NCBI GenBank assembly: GCA_031272805.1 | Contig: JAISTC010000021.1 | Location: 1-40,247, forward strand | Source: Propionibacteriaceae bacterium | GTDB lineage: Bacteria > Actinomycetota > Actinomycetes > Propionibacteriales > Propionibacteriaceae | DNA: 40,247 nt | Direction of reading: 5' to 3' | Shown: piece by piece, positions 1 to 9,194 of the stretch | Position numbering within the stretch: the first letter of the stretch is position 1 | Layout: each line of letters starts with the position of its first letter | Notes under the pieces: model-generated | The model's input: the letters and a program-made list of their open reading frames with translations, nothing else | Databases searched by the model: none | What the model was told of the DNA's origin: nothing | Made by a program: the position numbers and the translations under genes

Positions 1-114
1 TCCGCGTGCGCGGCGATCGGCAAGGCGGAATCCACGGCCAGGGCGCTCACCGGAGCAACCTACCAAACGGCCCGCGGCGAGTCCCAGGTGCGCGGCCGGG
101 GGGCGGGGATCGGG

Positions 115-795
115 CTACGCCACGGCGTGGGTCACGGCCAGCGTCCACGTTTCGGCGCCGACGGCCGGGGGCGTCACGGTGGCCGTCCAGGTGGACTCGG
201 CCGTCACCGTCTGGCCGTTCCAGCCGCTGCCTGTCGCCGTGGCCGTGTTGGCGTAGGCGGGCAGGCCGGTCCAGCGGGCGCTCAGGCACCAGGTCGCGCT
301 CCCGGTCGTGGCGGCCGCGTCGACCAGGGGGAGATCCGCCAGGGCCGCGGCCGGCTCCCCCGCCGCCGCGTCCACCGCGCACTCGGCCGCGTCGCGGACC
401 CGGAACAGCCGCACGTCCGCGTCGTGCAGGACAGTCCCCGCCGCCGCCGTCGCCGGATCAGGCGGTGACAAGGTGTAACTCAGCTCCCGCGGCCCATCCG
501 CCCGGCCCTCGACCAGGAACGGGACGGCCAGGCCGCCGTCGCGGACCAGCGTGACCGCCTCCGGCGTCAGTGTCACGGCCAACTCGGAGTCCGGGCCCGT
601 CGCGTACAGCGTGACCGGCGGGCTGTTGCCACCGTCCAGCCGCGTCAGCCCGAAACCGACCAGCCCGGCGTCGCCCAGCGCCAGGCCGACCGGCGCGGCC
701 GCACGGTCGGACCACCAGGCGCCGGCCGTAGCGGCGCCGGCCAGGAGCGTGACGACGGCCAGCGCCGCGGCCAGCCCGCGCGACCGGGGCGTCAT
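115..795 (-). CDS. SipW-type (camelysin/TasA-like) alternate-signal exported protein
   Basis: Start MTPRSRGLAAALAVVTLLAGAATAGAWWSDRA: hydrophobic segment ending in an A-x-W-x-D-type motif. ATGA overlap with the upstream gene. Confidence 0.6.
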   Translation of the reverse strand: MTPRSRGLAAALAVVTLLAGAATAGAWWSDRAAAPVGLALGDAGLVGFGLTRLDGGNSPPVTLYATGPDSELAVTLTPEAVTLVRDGGLAVPFLVEGRADGPRELSYTLSPPDPATAAAGTVLHDADVRLFRVRDAAECAVDAAAGEPAAALADLPLVDAAATTGSATWCLSARWTGLPAYANTATATGSGWNGQTVTAESTWTATVTPPAVGAETWTLAVTHAVA

Positions 796-1376
796 CCGCC
801 GCTCCCGATCTGGACGAGGTCGAACCGGAGGCCGGGGAGGGCCACGGGCGTGCCGGAGAGGTCGGTCGTGTACGCCAGGTCGGGGGCGGTGGTGTAGGCG
901 ACCGTCACGAGGATGGCCAGGTCGGTCGCCGGCGCGGGCGGGCCGCAGCCGTCCGCCCCGTCCGCGTGGATCGGGATGGCCTCGCCCAACCCGCCCTGGG
1001 CGCTGAAGGCCGGGACCCCGCCGACCGAGCCGACCACCGTCACGGTCGTGGCCAGCCCGGCGGGCGGCTCCTCCTCCCCCGCCGTGTCCCACGTCGTCAC
1101 GAGCGCCGCGCAGAGGTGGTCGCCGACGAGGGTGGCCGTGGCCGCCTGGGCGAGGACGACGGCGTCCCCCACCGCCAGCACGGGGTCGCCGACCACGTCC
1201 GCTTCCCCCAGCTCCAGGCGGAGGTCGCCGTTCTGGAGGACGAGGCCGTCCGCGTCGACGGCGGCCGACCCGCCCCAGAACGCGGCAGCGGTCGCCGCCG
1301 CGGCCAGGGCCAGGCCCAGCGCGACGGCGACCCCGCGCCGCAGCCCGCGGGCCCGCGGCGGCAGGTGGCCGGCCAT
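792..1376 (-). CDS. SipW-type exported protein, second paralogue-like subunit
   Basis: Start MAGHLPPRARGLRRGVAVALGLALAAAATAAAFWGGSAAVDADGLVLQNGDLRLELG. ATGA overlaps at both ends. Confidence 0.6.
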   Translation of the reverse strand: MAGHLPPRARGLRRGVAVALGLALAAAATAAAFWGGSAAVDADGLVLQNGDLRLELGEADVVGDPVLAVGDAVVLAQAATATLVGDHLCAALVTTWDTAGEEEPPAGLATTVTVVGSVGGVPAFSAQGGLGEAIPIHADGADGCGPPAPATDLAILVTVAYTTAPDLAYTTDLSGTPVALPGLRFDLVQIGSGG

Positions 1377-4300
1377 CAGGTCACCTCCGCCGGGGCCAGC
1401 GGGCCGTGGGCCAGGCAGCCGGCCGATTGGCCGGGCGCCAGGGCCGCGATGACACAGACCTCGCCGAGGTCGGAGTCGGTCACGACCACGTTCTTCAGGG
1501 TTCCGTAGCCCGTGTTGGCGACGGTGTAGGTCCACCACACCACCGTGCCCCACCCCAGCGTGACGCCGCTGGGCAGTTCGGCCGCCGCGCCGCCCGTGAC
1601 GAGGCCGTCGTAGTCCGGGTCGGCCAGGCCGAGGACGGACCAGGCGCGCTTCGCGATCTCGAGGCGCGGCGTGACGTCGCACGTCCCCGTCAGCGCGATC
1701 TTGGCCGAGTAGGCCGAGGACGCCAGCTGGCCCCAGGCGCCGCCGTTGTCGGTGTGCGTCTGGACGCGGAGGTAGCCGCCGACGGTCAGGTTGTCGGCGC
1801 CGACCGCCTCGGGTGGGACCGTGAACGCCAGGGTCGCCGCCGCCGCCAGGTTGGGGTAGGCGCCCAGGTAGACCTCGGCCTGGTTGGTCGCCGTCCAGTA
1901 CAGCTCGACCGTCACGGGCGTCGGCGGGATGCTCGTGTAGTTGGCCGTCGAGGTCGGCGGCTTGACCCGGACCGACGCCTGGCAGTTCTCCGCCACCGCC
2001 GCGCTCGCCGGGTCGGGCGCCCACGACCGGATGCGCTGGTTGACCGTGTCGGCGCCGTTGCTGATGAGGCCCTTGGCCGCCGCGGCCAGCATGTCGGCCT
2101 CGTCGATGCCGGTCGACGCGGAGTTGGGGCCGAAGGTGTTCCGCTGCATCGTGACGAGGCCGGTCGTGGCCTGGAGCTGGATGCCGACGATGGCGAAGCC
2201 GTCGAAATAGTTGTCGGAGATCGTCACGCGGGACGCGGTCGTGCCGGTCGGCAGGCCGAGCCAGCCGATGGCGATGGGCTCGCGGACGCCCTCCTGGATG
2301 GTCGTGGCGTTGTCGAACGTGTTGTGGTCGAGCGAGTTGGTCCCGAGGAGGCCGCCGCCGTACGGCAGCATGACGAGGCTGTAGATCCAGCCCGTCGGGT
2401 TGCTGACGATGTTGATGTTGTCGAGGAAGTCGTTGTCGTGGAGCCGGAAGTTGCCGAGCGACCCGGCCGTGGCGACGAAGTAGGCCGAGATCGGGTAGCG
2501 CTCGGCCAGCCACGCGCCGTGGCGCGTGTGCTGGAAGGTCGAATGGTGGATTTCCAGGCCGTAGACCCGCGCGTTGGTCCAGACGTTGACGCCGTTGGCC
2601 GAGCAGCCGCGGTACGCCGTGCAGGTCGTCCCGGGCAGCGGGTTGTCGAACGTGACGCGGGCGATCTCGACCTGCCGCGTGGTCTTGGCCAGGTCCCCCT
2701 GGAACACCACGCCGCCCGCGCCCGAGTCGTCGTCCACCGACAGGAGGCCGGAGAGCGTGTAGTCGCTGAACGTGACGTTGCGGGCGCCGTTGCGCACGTA
2801 CAGGAAGCGGGTCAGGTTGCCCGTCGTCGTCTGGACCGTCGAGCCGCCACTGATCGTGACGTAGGCGGCGTTCGACGCGACGACGACCGCGTCCGAGCCG
2901 GCGATGATGTCCGTCAGGCCGAGCAGCGTCACGTACGGCGCCTGGACGTGGAAGGCGGCGGCGTAGATGTCGGGCACGGCGGCGACGTGGAGGCGATTCT
3001 TGAGGTCGATGGTCATGGGCGCCTTGACCGCCCAGTACGCGCCCTGGGGCGTGCGCCAACTGACCGCGCCGATGCCGGCCGTGCTCGGCAGCATCCAGTC
3101 GGCCGACGTGTAGTCGCCCGTGGCGGCGATCGTGGCCTCGGGCAGGTCGGCGTCGAGCGTGACCGTGACCGGGACCGCGCCGTTGATCGCGTTGGCCAGC
3201 TCGATGGCCGCGCGCAGCGTGCACTCGGGTTTGACCTGGCCGCCCAGGGTCACGGTCTGGCCGGTGTCGCAGGTCCGGCCGGCCGTGGCCGCGGCCAGGT
3301 TGGGGCCGCCGAAGCGGGCGGAGTTGACGTAGATGGTGGTGGTGGCGGGGGCCTGGGCCACGCTGCACGTCCCGCGGAGCGCGACCGTGCGGCTGAATTG
3401 AGACGTTTCAGCCGCGCCGTTGGCGCTCGTCTCCGTCTGGAGGCGGAGGTAGCCGCCCAACTGGCCGAAGGCGCCGATGGCCTGCGCCGGGACCGTGAAC
3501 GTCAGCTCGCCCGCCTGGCTGTAGGGGCCGAACGAGCCGAGGTAGACCTCGGCCGTGGCGAGGGCCGTCCAGTAGAGGTGCAGCGTCACGGGCGTGGCCG
3601 GGATGGTCGAGTTGTTGGCCAGGTCGGCGCTCGTCGGCGGCGCCACCCAGACCGTCGCCGTGCAGGTGGTGGGATTGGCGACCTGCGGCGACGGCCGCAG
3701 GTCCGGGTCCGGGTAGTAGTCGGCCGGGGCCCAGGAGTGGAGGCGGTGGTTCGTGCCCGCGAGCTGGCGGACGAGCGCGGCCGCGGCGTCAGCCGTGACG
3801 CTCTCCTCGGTGTTCGTGGCGACGTCGGAGAAGCCCTCGGCGGTCGTGACCACCGCCTGGCTGCCGGAATTCGGGCCGAAGGTGTTGCCCCTGACGGGCA
3901 CCAGGCCGGAGTCGGCGGTCAGGTACACCGACGCGGTCGTGAAGCCGTCGAAGGCGTTGCCCGTGATGGTCAGGCCGGACACCTTGTTCGTGCCGCCGCC
4001 CGCGTTGCCGCCGATGGCGTAGGGCTGGTTCCGGTTGGTCAGGCTCGACGTGGCCAGGGCGGCATTGTTGAAAGTGTTATTGTTGATCGTATTGGTCCCG
4101 ATCAGCGCGCCCGTGGCGGCGGGGAGGACGACGACCGCGTTGTAGAAGTCGGTGCCGGACGCCACGAAGTTGTCCTTCAGCGTGTTGCCCGTGAACGTGA
4201 AGTTGGCCAGGTTGCCCGCCGTGACGTAGCGGGCCATCAGCGCGCTGCGGCCGGACAGGTACTGGAACCGGGAGTTCTGGATGGTCAGGCCGTCGATCTT

Positions 4301-5467
4301 GGGCGAGCGGCTGGTGGACGTGCCGAGGACGATGGCGTTGTTCTGGTTGACGCAGTAGGTGCCGCTGGGCGATGTGCAGGTCGGGTCGGGCTGGCGGAAC
4401 TGGACGTTCTCGATGACGACGTTCCGGGTCACCGCGGTCGTGGACTTGTTGTCGAAGACGACGGCGCCGTAGTCGGCCGTCGCGCCGGTCGCCAGGCCGC
4501 CGACCTGGTAGTTGCGGAACGTGATGTTCTGCGCGCCGTTCTCGATGACGAGGAAGCGCTTGTCCAGGGCGGAGGCCAGACCGAGGAAGCTCTGGCCGCC
4601 GTCGACCGTGACGCGCTGGGCAGTGCCCGAGATCAGGATCGCCGTGTTGACCGAGCGGACGTTCGTGAAGTTGAGGAGGTTGACGTCCGTGGCGTCGACG
4701 TAGAACGTGGCGAACTCGCCGGCCGTGTTGCTCGCCAGGAGGAAGCGGAGCCGGTTGTCGAGGTCGATCGTGACGGGGGCCGTGATCCGGTAGGCCGCCA
4801 GCGTCACCTGGTTGGCCGAGAAGTTCGTCAGCGTCGTCGCCGTCGAGAGCATGTAGTCGGTCGTCGCGTTGGGGATCGTGATGGCCTCGTCCGCGCCCAA
4901 GCCCAGGCCGGTGATGACCTGGATGCGGACGTCGCCGGCCGGGGCGTTGAGGGCGTTGCTGAGTTCGATGGCGGCGCGCAGGGTGCATTCCGGCAGGGTG
5001 ACGTCGTCGCGGGTCACGCTCTGGCCGGTGTCGCAGGTCCCGCTGGCCGTGGCCGTGGCCAGGTTGGCGCCGCCGAAGCGGGCGGAGTTGACCACGATCA
5101 CGGTGGCCGGCTCGGGCTCAGGGGTGGGAGTGGGCGTGGGACTGCTATCCGGCTCGGTTTCCTCGTCCGGCGTGGACTCGCCGTCCGGCTCGGTCTCCTC
5201 GCCCGGCTCGGTCTCCTCGTCCGCGGGTTCTTCGTCGGACTCTTCGTCGGACTCTTCGGCCGGCGCGGGCTCCCCGGTCTCGGGTTCGCCGTCCAGTTCG
5301 GCTGCGACCTCGGCGTCGGGCGTGGCGCTGGCCGAGGGGGCGGCCTCGGCCGCGGGCTCCGCGTCGGCCGGCGTCACCCCGCCGAGGGCCAGCCCGAAGG
5401 CCAGCGCCAGGCCGCCCAGCCGCGCGCCCCAGCGTCGACTGGGATGTCCAGGTGTCCGTGTCCGCAC
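1376..5467 (-). CDS. Large secreted beta-helix / CSLREA-like surface protein with acidic-Pro linker and C-terminal DUF11-like segment
   Basis: GTG start at 5467 preceded by AGGAGG. Signal peptide RRWGARLGGLALAFGLALGGVTPADA. Two ECTLRAAIEL(S/A)NA motifs, two NTFGPNS motifs, and a C-terminal VVWWTYTVANTGYGTLKNVVVTDSDLG segment. Confidence 0.75.
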   Translation of the reverse strand: MRTRTPGHPSRRWGARLGGLALAFGLALGGVTPADAEPAAEAAPSASATPDAEVAAELDGEPETGEPAPAEESDEESDEEPADEETEPGEETEPDGESTPDEETEPDSSPTPTPTPEPEPATVIVVNSARFGGANLATATASGTCDTGQSVTRDDVTLPECTLRAAIELSNALNAPAGDVRIQVITGLGLGADEAITIPNATTDYMLSTATTLTNFSANQVTLAAYRITAPVTIDLDNRLRFLLASNTAGEFATFYVDATDVNLLNFTNVRSVNTAILISGTAQRVTVDGGQSFLGLASALDKRFLVIENGAQNITFRNYQVGGLATGATADYGAVVFDNKSTTAVTRNVVIENVQFRQPDPTCTSPSGTYCVNQNNAIVLGTSTSRSPKIDGLTIQNSRFQYLSGRSALMARYVTAGNLANFTFTGNTLKDNFVASGTDFYNAVVVLPAATGALIGTNTINNNTFNNAALATSSLTNRNQPYAIGGNAGGGTNKVSGLTITGNAFDGFTTASVYLTADSGLVPVRGNTFGPNSGSQAVVTTAEGFSDVATNTEESVTADAAAALVRQLAGTNHRLHSWAPADYYPDPDLRPSPQVANPTTCTATVWVAPPTSADLANNSTIPATPVTLHLYWTALATAEVYLGSFGPYSQAGELTFTVPAQAIGAFGQLGGYLRLQTETSANGAAETSQFSRTVALRGTCSVAQAPATTTIYVNSARFGGPNLAAATAGRTCDTGQTVTLGGQVKPECTLRAAIELANAINGAVPVTVTLDADLPEATIAATGDYTSADWMLPSTAGIGAVSWRTPQGAYWAVKAPMTIDLKNRLHVAAVPDIYAAAFHVQAPYVTLLGLTDIIAGSDAVVVASNAAYVTISGGSTVQTTTGNLTRFLYVRNGARNVTFSDYTLSGLLSVDDDSGAGGVVFQGDLAKTTRQVEIARVTFDNPLPGTTCTAYRGCSANGVNVWTNARVYGLEIHHSTFQHTRHGAWLAERYPISAYFVATAGSLGNFRLHDNDFLDNINIVSNPTGWIYSLVMLPYGGGLLGTNSLDHNTFDNATTIQEGVREPIAIGWLGLPTGTTASRVTISDNYFDGFAIVGIQLQATTGLVTMQRNTFGPNSASTGIDEADMLAAAAKGLISNGADTVNQRIRSWAPDPASAAVAENCQASVRVKPPTSTANYTSIPPTPVTVELYWTATNQAEVYLGAYPNLAAAATLAFTVPPEAVGADNLTVGGYLRVQTHTDNGGAWGQLASSAYSAKIALTGTCDVTPRLEIAKRAWSVLGLADPDYDGLVTGGAAAELPSGVTLGWGTVVWWTYTVANTGYGTLKNVVVTDSDLGEVCVIAALAPGQSAGCLAHGPLAPAEVT

Positions 5468-5578
5468 GATCTTCCACCTCCTGCCACCGCCCGTGGCACC
5501 GTCCGGCAAACGTTTCAACCAACCCAACGCGCACTGGCCGCGAAACATTCCCGCGCCGCCCCCGCCGCGCGACACGGT

Positions 5579-5606
5579 GTGACATCGGGGACGGTTCCTT
5601 TGTCAC
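5579..5606. repeat. 28-bp REP-like element, copy 1 (GTGACATCGGGGACGGTTCCTTTGTCAC)
   Basis: 27/28 identity to the reverse complement of 7872-7899. Terminal GTGACA/TGTCAC inverted repeats. Confidence 0.8.
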
Positions 5607-5609
5607 GCC

Positions 5610-7100
5610 TCAGAGGGCCGTGTGCGTCACGCGGCCGGCCAGCAGGGTCAGCGCGACCGGCATGGTCCGCAGGTCGGCCGGGTCGATGGCCAGGGGGTTG
5701 CGCTCGACCAGTTGGAGGTCGGCCGTCATGCCTGGTTCGACCGTGGCGCGGCCGCGGGCGCTGGCCTTGAGGGCTTCGCCGGTAGTCATGGCCTGTTCTG
5801 GGTGCCACGGGCGACGCTGGCCGCGCGTCCGCGTCACGGCCGCGCCGACCGCGATCCACGGGTCCAGCGGCGCCACGGGGGCGTCCGAGCCGAGGGCGAG
5901 GGTCACGCCGGCGTCGAGCAGGTCGCGGAAGGGGAAGGCCCGCGCGGTCCGGCCGGCCCAGTAGCGGTCGGCCACGTCGCGGTCGTCGACAGCGTGTTCG
6001 GGCTGGACGGACGCCGTGATACCCAACCGGGCCAGCCGCCGGATGTCCTCCGGGCGCAGCAGTTGGGCGTGCTCGATCCTGCCGGGGCAGCCGACCTGCT
6101 CGAAGGCGTCGAGGGCCGCCGCGTTGGCCCGGTCGCCGATGGCGTGGACGGCGGGCACGAGGCCGGCGGCCCAGCCTGCCGTGATCAGCGCCGCCAGCTC
6201 GGGCGGCGGCACGGACGCCACCCCGCACGCGTCCGGCCCGCTCAGGCCCGGGTAGGGGTCGAAGCACCAGGCCGTGCGCGTGTTGAGCGACCCGTCGGTG
6301 ATGACCTTGAGGGGGCCGACGGTGACGAGGCCGGCTGGGTCCGCCGGGTTGAGCGGTTGGCCCGTGCGGTAGCCGCGCTGGACCGCCCGGCCGAGGTTCT
6401 CGGGGTAGACGCCGACGGCGACGCGGACCGGAACTCCCCGCGCGGCGCGTTCCGCCCAGGCGTCGAACCCCCAGGTCAAGTCCAGGTCGACGATGCCGGT
6501 CACGCCGCGCGTGGCCGCCTGGGCCGCGGCCTCGAGGATCCAGCGGTCCTCGGTGGCGGAGTCGGGGCCGGCGGTGGGGTCGGCGGTGGGGCCGGCCAGG
6601 GCCTCCATGACGCGGAAGCAGTCGGTTTCGCGCAGGAGTCCGGTGGGATGCCCGGCCAGGCCGTGGCGGGCCAGGGCGGGCGAGTTGAGCCACATCGAGT
6701 GGAGGTCGCCGGAGAAGGCGTAGACCGCGCTATCGGGCGCGGCGGCGTCGAGGAGGCCCTTGGCGGGCGCGTCCGGCCAGAGGGCGTCCCGGAAGCCCAC
6801 GGCGATCAGCGGCGACGACGGGTCACGCCGGGCGCGGTCGGCCACCAGGGCCGCCGCCGCGGCGGCCGACGGGGCGGCGCCCAGGTCCAGGCGGCGTGAC
6901 AGCTCGGCCCAGAGCCGGAAGTGGACGTGCTCGTCCCAGAACCCCGGCAGCAGCCAGCGCCCGTCGCCGTCGACTTCAGGTCCGGTCCCGGCCGCCGGCC
7001 GGTCCGCGTCCGGCCCGACCCACTCGACCACCCCCGTGACCCCGATCAGAACGGCGGCCGGACCCGGCCGCCCCAGCAGGTGGACGTGACGCAACAACAT
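5610..7100 (-). CDS. Amidohydrolase family protein (YtcJ/amidohydrolase_3-like)
   Basis: GRWLLPGFWDEHVHF, AVHAIGDRANAAALDAFE, RIEHAQLL, ALGSDAPVAPLDPW motifs. Confidence 0.9.
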   Translation of the reverse strand: MLLRHVHLLGRPGPAAVLIGVTGVVEWVGPDADRPAAGTGPEVDGDGRWLLPGFWDEHVHFRLWAELSRRLDLGAAPSAAAAAALVADRARRDPSSPLIAVGFRDALWPDAPAKGLLDAAAPDSAVYAFSGDLHSMWLNSPALARHGLAGHPTGLLRETDCFRVMEALAGPTADPTAGPDSATEDRWILEAAAQAATRGVTGIVDLDLTWGFDAWAERAARGVPVRVAVGVYPENLGRAVQRGYRTGQPLNPADPAGLVTVGPLKVITDGSLNTRTAWCFDPYPGLSGPDACGVASVPPPELAALITAGWAAGLVPAVHAIGDRANAAALDAFEQVGCPGRIEHAQLLRPEDIRRLARLGITASVQPEHAVDDRDVADRYWAGRTARAFPFRDLLDAGVTLALGSDAPVAPLDPWIAVGAAVTRTRGQRRPWHPEQAMTTGEALKASARGRATVEPGMTADLQLVERNPLAIDPADLRTMPVALTLLAGRVTHTAL

Positions 7101-7164
7101 GGGGCAAGGATGTCACGGGGCCGCCTGTCGATTCCTTCACACCGCTGACACCGTTTGCCGCCCG

Positions 7165-7178
7165 GTCTGTTCACAGAC
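7165..7178. promoter_or_regulatory. Perfect 14-bp palindrome GTCTGT-TC-ACAGAC, candidate operator
   Basis: Lies in the divergent intergenic region, just upstream of TAGCGT-N7-ATG of the isochorismatase gene. Confidence 0.45.
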
Positions 7179-7197
7179 GCGGTCTAGCGTGGCGGGC

Positions 7198-7818
7198 ATG
7201 ACCAGCATCGCTCCCATCCGCGACCCGCGCCAGGATTGGCTCCTGACGCCGGCCAACGCGGCCGTCGTCATCATCGACTACCAGCCGACCCAGATTCACT
7301 CGGTCAACTCGATCAACACGTCCGATCTCATCCACCACATCGTGACGGTGGCCCGGACGGCGAAGGTCTACGGCCTCCCCATCGTCCTGTCGACCGTCAA
7401 CGTGGCCACGACGCGCAACCAGGAGACCGTGCCGCCGCTGAAGGAGGCCCTCGACGGCGTGCCGAGCTACGACCGGACCTCGATCAACGCGTGGGAGGAC
7501 GCCGAGTTCGTGGCGGCCGTCCAGGCGACCGGCCGGAAGAAGCTCATCATGTGCGCGCTGTGGACCGAGGCGTGCCTCGCCTTCCCGACGCTCGACGCGC
7601 TACGCGAAGGCTACGAGGTCTACCCGGTGGTCGACGCCATCGGCGGCACGTCCACGCTGGCCCACGAGACCGCGCTGCGCCGCGTCGAGCAGGCCGGCGC
7701 CCAGCTCATCACGATCCCGCAGTTGATCTGCGAACTCCAGCGTGACTGGAACCGGTCGGAGACGGTCGAGCCATTCCTGGACCTGATGTTCGAGGCGCGG
7801 GCATTCGTGGGCTTGTAG
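7198..7818 (+). CDS. Isochorismatase-family cysteine hydrolase (YcaC-like)
   Basis: AAVVIIDYQPTQ, DRTSINAWED, LWTEACLAFPTLDAL. Confidence 0.88.
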   Translation: MTSIAPIRDPRQDWLLTPANAAVVIIDYQPTQIHSVNSINTSDLIHHIVTVARTAKVYGLPIVLSTVNVATTRNQETVPPLKEALDGVPSYDRTSINAWEDAEFVAAVQATGRKKLIMCALWTEACLAFPTLDALREGYEVYPVVDAIGGTSTLAHETALRRVEQAGAQLITIPQLICELQRDWNRSETVEPFLDLMFEARAFVGL

Positions 7819-7871
7819 CGGTGGCCGCAGCTCGTCGCCCAGGCCGGGATGACCGAACGGGGCGGCCCAGT

Positions 7872-7899
7872 GTGACAAAGGAACCGTCCCCAATGTCAC
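7872..7899. repeat. 28-bp REP-like element, copy 2 (inverted relative to copy 1)
   Basis: GTGACAAAGGAACCGTCCCCAATGTCAC; 27/28 to copy 1 reverse complement. Confidence 0.8.
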
Positions 7900-7961
7900 G
7901 GCTGGTCGAGGTAGCTGGGCTCCTCGTCCATCGCCGCCAGGGTGTGGCCTGCCCGCCAGGG

Positions 7962-8393
7962 TCACGTCAGGCGGGTGTACAGCAGCCAGAGCACGACCCA
8001 GGCGCCGGCGCAGAGGATCACGAGCATGATCGGGACGGCGACGCCGGAGACGCAGGCGGCGCTGGTGCGCTGGTAGCCGGTCACGGGCAGCGCCCGGGGG
8101 TCGCGCAGGCGCGCGGGTAGCGTGGCGAGGAGTTCTGGGTCGGCCCAGTTGACGCGCGGCCAGTCGGTGCGCCGGAACTGGCGGACGCGGCGGATGCCCC
8201 AGACGAGCGCGCCGAGCGAGAGAACGGTGGCCAGGGCGGTCATCGGCCAGAAGAAGAGGCCGAAGAGCCAGATGGCCAGGGTGGCGAGGACGAGGATCTG
8301 CGTCGGGCGGATGTGGCGGCGCAGGTGGATGGCCGCGGCGGTGGCGGGACCGCGCCCTTCTTCCGGACGGGGTGGGTCGGGCATCACGCTCAT
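7962..8393 (-). CDS. Small membrane protein of unknown function
   Basis: MSVMPDPPRPEEG start with upstream GAGGAG. Hydrophobic segments ILVLATLAIWLFGLFFWPMTALATVLSLGALVWGI and VAVPIMLVILCAGAWVVLWLLYT. Confidence 0.6.
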   Translation of the reverse strand: MSVMPDPPRPEEGRGPATAAAIHLRRHIRPTQILVLATLAIWLFGLFFWPMTALATVLSLGALVWGIRRVRQFRRTDWPRVNWADPELLATLPARLRDPRALPVTGYQRTSAACVSGVAVPIMLVILCAGAWVVLWLLYTRLT

Positions 8394-8534
8394 GGAGGGC
8401 TCCTCGGGAGGCGGCGGCAACTCCGAGCGTAGCGGTCACGCGGTGGGCGGACAATCGCTCGACCGGTCCGGTGAGCGTGGCGCGGACCTCTGCTATCGTC
8501 GGGGGTATTCGCCGCCCCTCAATTGCAGGTCGCC

Positions 8535-9035
8535 ATGGACCCCGTCATCGCCCCGCTCCCCGGCTCCCCACCGGACCGGCCGCGCATGGGCGGCCGCACG
8601 CTGACCAGGCCGGGCGTCCGCGGCGCCGGCCAGGTGTGGCTGGTATCCGCCGTGGCGGGCGTATTCCTGGCCATCGTCGAGTGGACCAATGCCCGGCCGG
8701 GCCCGGTGCCGCGCGGCAGGGTGATCCTGGAGGTCGTCTACATCGTGGGGGCGGCGCTGGCCGTGGCCCCCGGGCTGGCCTGCCTCCGCTCGGCCCGGCG
8801 CGCGCCGGCCGTCACGCGGCGGCTGGTGGCCCTGCTGTGGGCGACGGGCGCGGCCATGGTGGCGGTGACGGCCGCCGGCGTTGCCGTCCTCGCTCTGACC
8901 GGCGCCCTGACCAACCACGCCGGCGGCCTGGCCATACCCCTCTTCGGCGCGGCCTGGGCCATGTTGCCCTTCTACCAGGGCCGCCCCGGCCCCTACGCCG
9001 AGGCCGCCCCGCCCGACCACGGCCGGGGAGCGTGA
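8535..9035 (+). CDS. Multi-TM membrane protein of unknown function
   Basis: Several hydrophobic segments (VWLVSAVAGVFLAIVEW, LEVVYIVGAALAVAPGLACL, LVALLWATGAAMVAVTAAGVAVLALTG). Confidence 0.65.
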   Translation: MDPVIAPLPGSPPDRPRMGGRTLTRPGVRGAGQVWLVSAVAGVFLAIVEWTNARPGPVPRGRVILEVVYIVGAALAVAPGLACLRSARRAPAVTRRLVALLWATGAAMVAVTAAGVAVLALTGALTNHAGGLAIPLFGAAWAMLPFYQGRPGPYAEAAPPDHGRGA

Positions 9036-9038
9036 CCC

Positions 9039-9194
9039 GTGGCCGGCTCGAAGGACTCGAAGGATCCGTTCCGCCCGTGGAGCCGCACGGCCGTCGTCAT
9101 GACCCTCGCCTTCGTCGCCGCGCTGGACCTCCTCGACGCGTTCGTGACGCGGGTCGCCGCCCCCCGCGTGACCCTTGAAGGCGGGACCCCATGA
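9039..9194 (+). CDS. Putative 51-aa small protein with one hydrophobic segment (GTG start; absent from the supplied ORF track)
   Basis: VAGSKDSKDPFRPWSRTAVVMTLAFVAALDLLDAFVTRVAAPRVTLEGGTP*. Begins 3 nt after the preceding stop and ends with ATGA overlap into 9191. Confidence 0.5.
   Translation: MAGSKDSKDPFRPWSRTAVVMTLAFVAALDLLDAFVTRVAAPRVTLEGGTP

Noticed and set aside
1-114. Gene start (SipW peptidase) at the left edge
   Set aside because: A GTG-initiated minus-strand frame is possible, but too little sequence remains to support any call.
792-3368. 858-aa minus-strand ORF
   Set aside because: Only the last 194 codons (792-1376) look genuine; the rest is out-of-frame reading of the beta-helix gene.
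5215-5265. Tandem GACTCTTCGTCG-type repeats in the beta-helix gene as a mobile repeat
   Set aside because: Explained by the acidic ESDEESDEE/ETEP linker of the protein; no copies noticed elsewhere in the window.
1406-5770. 1454-aa plus-strand ORF antisense to the beta-helix gene
   Set aside because: Low-complexity Arg/Gly/Val/Asp composition typical of the antisense of high-GC coding DNA. The minus-strand ORF has a signal peptide, RBS and domain motifs.
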